From an uncultured Bacteroidales bacterium (lineage in GTDB: Bacteria > Bacteroidota > Bacteroidia > Bacteroidales > UBA932): a DNA stretch of 28,045 bases. The position numbers and the translations under genes are program-made. Numbering within the stretch: the stretch's first letter is position 1; every line of letters begins with the position of its first letter. The stretch spans positions 1 to 28,045 of the forward strand of contig CALBPX010000075.1 of the NCBI GenBank assembly GCA_937899055.1. The letters are read 5' to 3'. The notes beneath the pieces are model-generated. The model was not told where the DNA came from. It did not search any database and saw only the letters and a list, made by a program, of their open reading frames with translations. Positions 22,266-28,045 of the stretch are shown piece by piece.

Positions 22266-23933
22266 TTATTTCTGGTAGATGTACCGCTTTATGCTGCGCT
22301 TTGGTGTCTTCTCAAATTCCTCGGGCATGACCTTAACGCCGGATATCTTGGAGAAGTTGGGAAGTTCCGCATTCACCAGGTCTATGTTTTCTTTCATCTT
22401 TGCCTCTATCTGCTGAGTGGTTCCTATGCCGTCCCGGGCACAGGCTTCGAGGTCCGGATAAATGAGGGCAATCATCTTTCCACCCTCGTCAATTACCAGA
22501 GACTCAACTACATACGGCATATTGTCTATGATGCTTTCTATTTCTTCCGGATAGATATTCTGCCCGCTCGGCCCAAGTATCATGTTCTTGCTGCGGCCCT
22601 TGATGAAAAGGAAGCCGTCCTTGTCCATAATACCAAGGTCTCCGGTGTGCATCCAGCCGTCTTCTGTAAAGGCCTCGCGTGTGGCAATTTCGTTTCGGTA
22701 GTAACCGAGCATGGTGTTGTCGCCCTTGACCAGAATTTCGCCCGCCAAGCTCTGAGGATATTGAGAGTCTATCTTTATCTGCATCCTCGGAGCGGCCTTG
22801 CCGCAGGAACCCACCTTCTTTTCTTTCCAGTCTGCGTATGCTATGATGGGCGCACATTCGGTCATGCCGTAACCTACCGTATATCTGAAACCTATGGAAT
22901 TGAAGAAAGCGTCGGCCTCTCTGTTGAACGCTGCTCCTCCAATTATAACCTCCTCAAACTGACCTCCGAACGAGTTGGTGAGGGTGTCGTTTATCTGGGT
23001 CTTGATTTTTTTGTCGGCAATGGGAACCCTGAGCAGGAACCTGACTCCGGGAGTGCTGAGGAAGGGCTGGAGACGGCTCTTGTATATCTTCTCAATTACA
23101 AGCGGAACGGAGATTATGATTTTTGGCTTAATTTCCTCAAACGCCTTTACTATGATGCTGGGGCTGGGAACCCTTGTAAGAAAATGAACATGGGCGCCCA
23201 CCGTAATCTCGAACAGGAATTCGAACATCATTCCGTACATGTGGGCAGATGGCAGAATGGAAACTACATTTGAAGTGTCATCTATCTGCGGAAGAACTTC
23301 GTAGGCAAACAGCACGTTGGACCACAATGCCCTGTATGGAATCATGACTCCCTTGCTGAATCCGCTGGTTCCGCTGGTGTAGTTTATCATGGCCAGCGTA
23401 TCGCGGCTTTCCTCAGCGGCATAGACCACGCTTTCCGGCGTAAAACTCTTAGGGTAAGCCTTTCCAAACAGTTCGTTCAGATGCTCCATCTTCAGATATA
23501 CTTCCTTTTCCTTGGTCTGAACCAGAGAAAAATCGTTGATGCACATGACCGTACCCAAATTAGGCATGTGACTCAGAGTCAGGCTCTCCAAAACGGTGCT
23601 TCCGGCAAAGAGGGCTTTGCTTTCGGAATGGTTTACTATGTGCTCTATGTTGCTTGGCTTGAACTCGTGCAGAATAGGAACCGGTACGGCTCCGTAGGTC
23701 AGGGCGGCAAGGAACACCACGGCCCAGTTTGCCTGGTTCTTTGAACAGATTGCCAGCTTGTCGCCTTTGCCTATGCCCATTGCCTCAAAGAGGATGTGTA
23801 TCTTGGCAATCCTTCGTGCAACATCTCTGTAGTACAAGGTAACTCCCTTGTAATCAGACAGAGCAGGTTTATTCCAATTATGCCTCAGGCTTTCCTGGAT
23901 AATCTTGTTCAACGAATCGTTAATGTACATCAT
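22266..23933 (-). CDS. AMP-forming acyl-CoA synthetase (long-chain type)
   Basis: A 555-residue adenylate-forming enzyme that activates a fatty acid with ATP and joins it to CoA. The phosphate loop is YTSGTSGFSKG (185-195). YGMTECAP near the middle, MHTGDLGIMDKDGFLFIKGRSKNMIL and the lysine-rich tail KTPKRSIKRYIYQ complete the set. No membrane helix or signal is seen. Two ATG codons stand at the start (MMY), so the first residue is uncertain by one. It lies between an MsbA-type exporter and dCMP deaminase; the lipid substrate cannot be told. Confidence 0.92.
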   Translation of the reverse strand: MMYINDSLNKIIQESLRHNWNKPALSDYKGVTLYYRDVARRIAKIHILFEAMGIGKGDKLAICSKNQANWAVVFLAALTYGAVPVPILHEFKPSNIEHIVNHSESKALFAGSTVLESLTLSHMPNLGTVMCINDFSLVQTKEKEVYLKMEHLNELFGKAYPKSFTPESVVYAAEESRDTLAMINYTSGTSGFSKGVMIPYRALWSNVLFAYEVLPQIDDTSNVVSILPSAHMYGMMFEFLFEITVGAHVHFLTRVPSPSIIVKAFEEIKPKIIISVPLVIEKIYKSRLQPFLSTPGVRFLLRVPIADKKIKTQINDTLTNSFGGQFEEVIIGGAAFNREADAFFNSIGFRYTVGYGMTECAPIIAYADWKEKKVGSCGKAAPRMQIKIDSQYPQSLAGEILVKGDNTMLGYYRNEIATREAFTEDGWMHTGDLGIMDKDGFLFIKGRSKNMILGPSGQNIYPEEIESIIDNMPYVVESLVIDEGGKMIALIYPDLEACARDGIGTTQQIEAKMKENIDLVNAELPNFSKISGVKVMPEEFEKTPKRSIKRYIYQK

Positions 23934-23967
23934 AATGTTATAGGTTCTAGGTTTGTTTCAGTTTTTG

Positions 23968-25827
23968 CTATGACTGGGAAAATGCCTGCATGGCGCAGAG
24001 CCCTGCATATATCCCGTTCAGTTCCATCAGTTTTTCGTGGTTACCCTCTTCGGCTATCTGCCCGTCTTTGAGGACAATTATGTCATCGGCATATCTTATG
24101 GTGCTCAGGCGGTGGGCAATAACTATGCTCGTACGGTTCTTCATCAGTTTGTAGAGGGCGTCCTGCACCAGCCTCTCGCTCTCGGTATCCAGGGCGCTGG
24201 TGGCCTCGTCCAGAATCAGTATCGGAGGGTTCTTGAGCACGGCTCTGGCTATGGCTATCCTCTGCCGCTGGCCTCCGGAGAGGTTTTCGCCGCGGTCTCC
24301 GATATTGGTTTCAAACTTCTGCGGCAGCTGCTCTATGAACTCCATGGCGTTGGCAATACGGGCGGCCTCAACCACCTGCTCCTCAGTAACATTCTCCATG
24401 CCAAAGGTTATGTTGTTATAGACCGTATCGTTGAACAATATAGACTCCTGAGTCACTATTCCCATCTTTGAAGTCAGAGAGTCCAGCGTATAGTCTCTGA
24501 TGTCCTTGCCGTCTATGAAAATGCCGCCGCCGGTTACATCGTAGAATCTTGGCAGAAGATCTGCAAAAGTGCTCTTTCCGGCTCCCGAAGGCCCCACCAG
24601 AGCCACCATCTTGCCCTTTGGAATGTTCACGCTCACATTCTTGAGAACCGCAATGTCATGGCCGTAAGAAAAATCTACTCCGCGATATTCGATTCCGGTT
24701 TTGAAATCGCTGAGCTCAACTGCATCTTCCCTGTCCTTGATTCTGTTTTCGGCATCCAGGATTACAAACAGCCTCTCGCCGCTGACCAGGCCCCTCTGGA
24801 TGCTTGCGTATGCCTTGGCTATGTTCTTGGCCGGTTCCAGCACTCTCCAGTAGCACAGGATATAAACCGTGAAGGTACTCATGCTCATGCCCAAAGAGTC
24901 GTTTATCTGAAGCCAGCCTCCGAACAGCAGAACTGCGGCCGCAATGGTAATTCCCAGGAACTCGCTGGTAGGATGCGCCAGCTGCTGGCGGTAGAGCATC
25001 TTCCGGCTGGATTTCTTGTGGGCTACATTGGTCTTTTCAAAGCTGTCCTGCACATAGCCCTGGGCGTTGAACCCCTTGATAATCCTGATTCCGGAAATTG
25101 CCTCGTCAAAATGGCTGACAATCCTTCCCATCAGGCTCTGGGTTTCTACTGCCTTCTTCCTGAGCCTCTTGGATATGGCTCCTATAGCCAGGCCGGAAAG
25201 CGGAATGGTAACCAGAGTTACAACCGTAAGCTTTGGAGAAAGTATGAAGCAGTAACTTATGAAGCCTATGATTAGCAGAGGCTCCCTGAATATCATGTGG
25301 AAACTGTCGGCTACGCCGTTCTGTACCTCGGTAACATCGTTGGACACCCTGGAAAGGATATCGCCCTTCTGCTGTGTATGGTAAAAGCCCACGTCCATGG
25401 TAGATACCTTGCGGAACAGGTCCGTACGCAACTTCTGCATGATGTGAGTCCTCATCCTTACCAATATGGTCTGGCTCAGATACCTGGTGATGTTGCTCAG
25501 AAGGCTGGCAGCCACCAGCAGGGCGCAGACAAAGAGCAGGGCCTTCAGCGGACCGCTTGCAAGAAAGATCTTGTCCATGTAGTACTGGAAGATGTCTTCA
25601 AACCAGTCCATGGTCATGTGGAATTCACTCGTACGCTCTGCAAGAGCAGTAATTTCCGCCGTAACCTGTTCCTTGGCAGGGCTTTCGAACAGGAGCTTGA
25701 GCACCGGAGAAATCAGGCTGTAGTTCACTATACCAAATACCACAGACAGGATTGCCAGGATTATGTATCCGGGCCAAAACCTTCTCCATGGTCTTGCGTA
25801 ATTGAGCAGTCTTAAAAAATTCTTCAT
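23968..25827 (-). CDS. ABC exporter of the MsbA type
   Basis: A 619-residue half-transporter that joins a membrane domain and an ATPase domain. Membrane helices lie at about 20-45, 95-115, 180-200, 200-220, 290-310 and 315-335. The ATPase shows Walker A GPSGAGKST (412-420), Q460 of the Q-loop, the signature LSGGQRQR (516-523), Walker B ILILDE (536-541) and the switch H572. The closest well-known type is MsbA, the lipid A-core flippase; other lipid or peptide exporters look similar, so I give no gene symbol. Its ATG is one base from the stop of the preceding gene. Confidence 0.92.
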   Translation of the reverse strand: MKNFLRLLNYARPWRRFWPGYIILAILSVVFGIVNYSLISPVLKLLFESPAKEQVTAEITALAERTSEFHMTMDWFEDIFQYYMDKIFLASGPLKALLFVCALLVAASLLSNITRYLSQTILVRMRTHIMQKLRTDLFRKVSTMDVGFYHTQQKGDILSRVSNDVTEVQNGVADSFHMIFREPLLIIGFISYCFILSPKLTVVTLVTIPLSGLAIGAISKRLRKKAVETQSLMGRIVSHFDEAISGIRIIKGFNAQGYVQDSFEKTNVAHKKSSRKMLYRQQLAHPTSEFLGITIAAAVLLFGGWLQINDSLGMSMSTFTVYILCYWRVLEPAKNIAKAYASIQRGLVSGERLFVILDAENRIKDREDAVELSDFKTGIEYRGVDFSYGHDIAVLKNVSVNIPKGKMVALVGPSGAGKSTFADLLPRFYDVTGGGIFIDGKDIRDYTLDSLTSKMGIVTQESILFNDTVYNNITFGMENVTEEQVVEAARIANAMEFIEQLPQKFETNIGDRGENLSGGQRQRIAIARAVLKNPPILILDEATSALDTESERLVQDALYKLMKNRTSIVIAHRLSTIRYADDIIVLKDGQIAEEGNHEKLMELNGIYAGLCAMQAFSQS

Positions 25828-25828
25828 C

Positions 25829-28045
25829 CTAAAGTTTCTTAATACGGCCCGTAGCCAGGTTGAACAGGAACTCCTTGCCGTCTGTTCCCATAACCTTTAT
25901 GTAGCCGTCCTTGTCGGCCGCAACTGAACTGTCGCGGCTTATGGGCCGCTTGGTGTTGTTTGCGGTAATTTCTTCTCCGTCAGGAGTATAAATCCTCAGT
26001 CTGGACACTGTCCTGAGCAGGTAATAGCGTTTTCCGAATAGCTCCTGGACAGTGGGCAGTTCCCGGGTAAATTCAGCAGCATGGATGTCTGTCCAGCCCT
26101 GTGGCCTGCTGCCGCCGAGGGTGCGCTTCGTAATTATGTTCTTATCGGTGAGTATCATAAGAAGCTGCTCACCGTTTTCGGTTATCACCTCGGGGCCTAT
26201 TGCAACCTCCACATCCAGCTCCTTGGGATAGCCCGTGTAATGGGCGCCGCGGCGGTTCATCATGTAGAGCTTGTTTCCAAGTATGAAAGTTATGTGAGGC
26301 TTGTCGCCCAAAGTCACCAGACCGGCACAGTTCTTTATGGTATCCTTCATAGGAATGCCCCAGATGCCCTTCTTGTTCTTGTCCATATATGTGATGGACA
26401 GATACTTGCGGCTCTGTTCAAACCATGTGGTATCGCCGCTTTGATCTACCAGCGGAAACGGGCCCCAGAAGGTCTTGAAGGTACTGTCTATGAAGACCGT
26501 TTCCTCGTCCGTAACATCAAACATCTGAGGCGGCGCACTCAGCAAGGCCGCATAGAAGGTCATTGTAGCCGCCGTTCCCTGGGAGCGTGGAGCTATGTTC
26601 AGCGTAGCGTATTCAAAATTCTTCTTTGCCGTTGAGGCCTCAAAACGCTTCCTGTAATATTTGTTGAGAACCGTAAACACGGTGTCCGACCCCTCCTTGA
26701 TGTTCACCAAAGCCTTGGCCACGCCTTTTTCGGAAAAGAACGACGAAGCCGGAGTATGACTCAGATACTTGTCCAAATTAACGGCATTCGCCCTGCCGTT
26801 GAAGAACTCTTCCACTACGGGCGCAGAGCCTATGACGGTCCAGTCTCCGGTTTTGCAGAAGCTGGTTTCCGGATTGTGGGAAAAGGCCTCGCCTAAAAGG
26901 TTTGCAAGATAACCCTTGAACGGGAACGGCTCCGGAGCCATCCTCTGGCCCTTGCCCTTGATGCCGGTCAGCTTGCCGAAAAACGATGTGGAATTCTTGT
27001 AAAGGAATGTCACCCACTCATATTTGTTGCCCACCAGGCAGAAAGCGGAAACGAACTCCGTAAAACCTTCGTTGCTGACCCATTCCAGAGGCGACGGGGC
27101 GTCCGGAAGCTGGATGCGGTCTGCCTCTGCCATTCGCCCGGAGAGTTTCTTGTTGGCGTCCAGATATTTCTGATAATCTTTCAGATAGCCCTTTAAGCCG
27201 GATATATTGAGGCTTACGGCAAACATGGTACTTGCCGGAAGTATGTCCTGGGCATGAGACTGGCCGGCCTTAAGGCCTCCGAGTACCGCTGCAAAATTTA
27301 TGAAGTCCGAATTATGGTTCAGATAACCGTCAAAAGAAATGTAGTTGCGCTGACGTGGGTTGATATCCAAGGCGCTCCAGGTAGCAGTACGCATTACAAA
27401 GTCTGCATACTTGAGGAACGGGTAGGTTACGCTTCCGGAAAAGAGCTTGCCTATCTGCTTGTGATTGATATACAGGCACTCGCCGCCGCCCGTTGACCGC
27501 AATACAAGATAAAAATCCAGGTTGTCACGAATGGATGTGCCGCCGGCCAGATGCCTAAGAGAGCTTTCAAGGCATATAGAAGACGAACTTGCAAGCAGAA
27601 GGTCTCCGGAAAAGGCTATGTTAAGTCCGCCCGGCATCATAATTATCTTGGAAGAGTTGAACTGTCTGGAAGACACTCCGGCCGAATCTACGTAACGTCT
27701 TACCGATGCCGACGCTTCACTGCCGCCAAGATCCAGTATCTGCAGCAAAGAAACTTCGTTGATGGCAGAATAGTGCATGGAAAACAGGCTGTGACAGCTT
27801 CCGGCTCCCTCACGGTACAGACTGTTCTGCAACTTCAAAAGCGCCGAAGATGGGTCCATCAGGCCGTAGCCAAAGGTGGAAGTATCGGTGAGCATGGGCA
27901 TTATATGCTCCAAAGACTCAAAGTCCAGAATCAGCACGGCATCGCTCGGAACTGCCTTGTACGCAGCCTCAGTCTGATACGATAGCATCTTGAAAACCTT
28001 GCCGGCGTCTTCTTCGGCGTCCTCGGACCTGCTGAAGACGACGCC
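25829..28045 (-). CDS. Large DUF3352-like protein, 5' end beyond the window
   Basis: The frame is open to the last base of the window, giving at least 738 residues. The first methionine inside (27988, MLSYQTEAAYKAVPSDAV) is probably internal: the 19 codons upstream (GVVFSRSEDAEEDAGKVFK) read on without a stop and look like the end of an envelope anchor. Residues counted from MLSYQ: AVPSDAVLILDF opens a domain of the DUF3352 kind, which recurs as ILPASTMFAVSLNISG; the last 200 residues contain short beta-strand repeats such as GYIKVMGTDGKEFLFNLATG, suggesting a propeller-like tail. Probably an envelope protein exposed outside the cytoplasm. It stands directly before the ABC exporter, so it may assist lipid transport. 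Function unknown. Confidence 0.7.
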   Translation of the reverse strand, partial: GVVFSRSEDAEEDAGKVFKMLSYQTEAAYKAVPSDAVLILDFESLEHIMPMLTDTSTFGYGLMDPSSALLKLQNSLYREGAGSCHSLFSMHYSAINEVSLLQILDLGGSEASASVRRYVDSAGVSSRQFNSSKIIMMPGGLNIAFSGDLLLASSSSICLESSLRHLAGGTSIRDNLDFYLVLRSTGGGECLYINHKQIGKLFSGSVTYPFLKYADFVMRTATWSALDINPRQRNYISFDGYLNHNSDFINFAAVLGGLKAGQSHAQDILPASTMFAVSLNISGLKGYLKDYQKYLDANKKLSGRMAEADRIQLPDAPSPLEWVSNEGFTEFVSAFCLVGNKYEWVTFLYKNSTSFFGKLTGIKGKGQRMAPEPFPFKGYLANLLGEAFSHNPETSFCKTGDWTVIGSAPVVEEFFNGRANAVNLDKYLSHTPASSFFSEKGVAKALVNIKEGSDTVFTVLNKYYRKRFEASTAKKNFEYATLNIAPRSQGTAATMTFYAALLSAPPQMFDVTDEETVFIDSTFKTFWGPFPLVDQSGDTTWFEQSRKYLSITYMDKNKKGIWGIPMKDTIKNCAGLVTLGDKPHITFILGNKLYMMNRRGAHYTGYPKELDVEVAIGPEVITENGEQLLMILTDKNIITKRTLGGSRPQGWTDIHAAEFTRELPTVQELFGKRYYLLRTVSRLRIYTPDGEEITANNTKRPISRDSSVAADKDGYIKVMGTDGKEFLFNLATGRIKKL

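Noticed and set aside
27989..28045. Near inverted repeat at the right end (ggcgtcttcttc and gaagacgacgcc), as a fold-back assembly artefact
   Set aside because: The frame continues through it without a stop and reads as plausible protein; the arms are short and differ, so I take it as normal coding sequence.

Overview
The window reads as one end of a draft contig from a Bacteroidales bacterium, quite possibly a gut lineage. The grounds are promoter-like elements of the Bacteroidetes type (TTTG-like box, about 19-20 bp, TAnnTTTG), type II lipoproteins, an ExbB / 4-TM protein / ExbD / ExbD cluster, a type I asparaginase, a QueA and an AsnS of the form usual in that order, and few Shine-Dalgarno sequences. 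The genus is not determined. Bases 1-14 match the Illumina adapter end, so the left edge is an artefact and not genome. The right edge cuts through an open gene.

Layout. (a) 175-3760, minus: a large RING-finger/TerD-like protein and an AI-2E-family permease. (b) 3818-5133, plus: a two-gene unit made of a tiny lipoprotein and a radical SAM/SPASM enzyme with overlapping stop and start, which looks like the Bacteroidetes rSAM/lipoprotein system. (c) 5144-6028, minus: a cysteine-repeat lipoprotein converging on that unit. (d) 6153-7226, plus: galE. (e) 7227-12001, minus: an alkaline phosphatase fused to an SGNH/GDSL hydrolase, asnS, udk and a TonB-like protein, tightly packed. (f) 12128-14434, minus: exbB, a four-helix membrane protein and two exbD genes, ended by a strong terminator. 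(g) 14583-17522, minus: dprA, tatD and ansA, overlapping one another. (h) 17618-28045, minus: a large DUF3352-like protein (cut by the window end), an MsbA-type ABC exporter, an acyl-CoA synthetase, a dCMP deaminase, an S41 protease, rpiB, truB and queA, ended by a terminator that sits directly in front of dprA.

Most of the window is housekeeping: tRNA modification, tRNA charging, nucleotide metabolism, lipid export and energised envelope transport. The unusual part is 3.8-6.0 kb, where a radical SAM maturase, its probable lipoprotein substrate and a second lipoprotein with 24 non-lipid cysteines in repeated blocks lie side by side. The second lipoprotein appears to be an Ig-like fold split by the cysteine repeats. 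The RING/TerD protein, the phosphatase-esterase fusion and a TruB with a roughly 65-residue insertion are further points worth attention. No tRNA, rRNA, CRISPR array, insertion sequence or prophage was seen, and no stretch over 300 bases lacks a gene.
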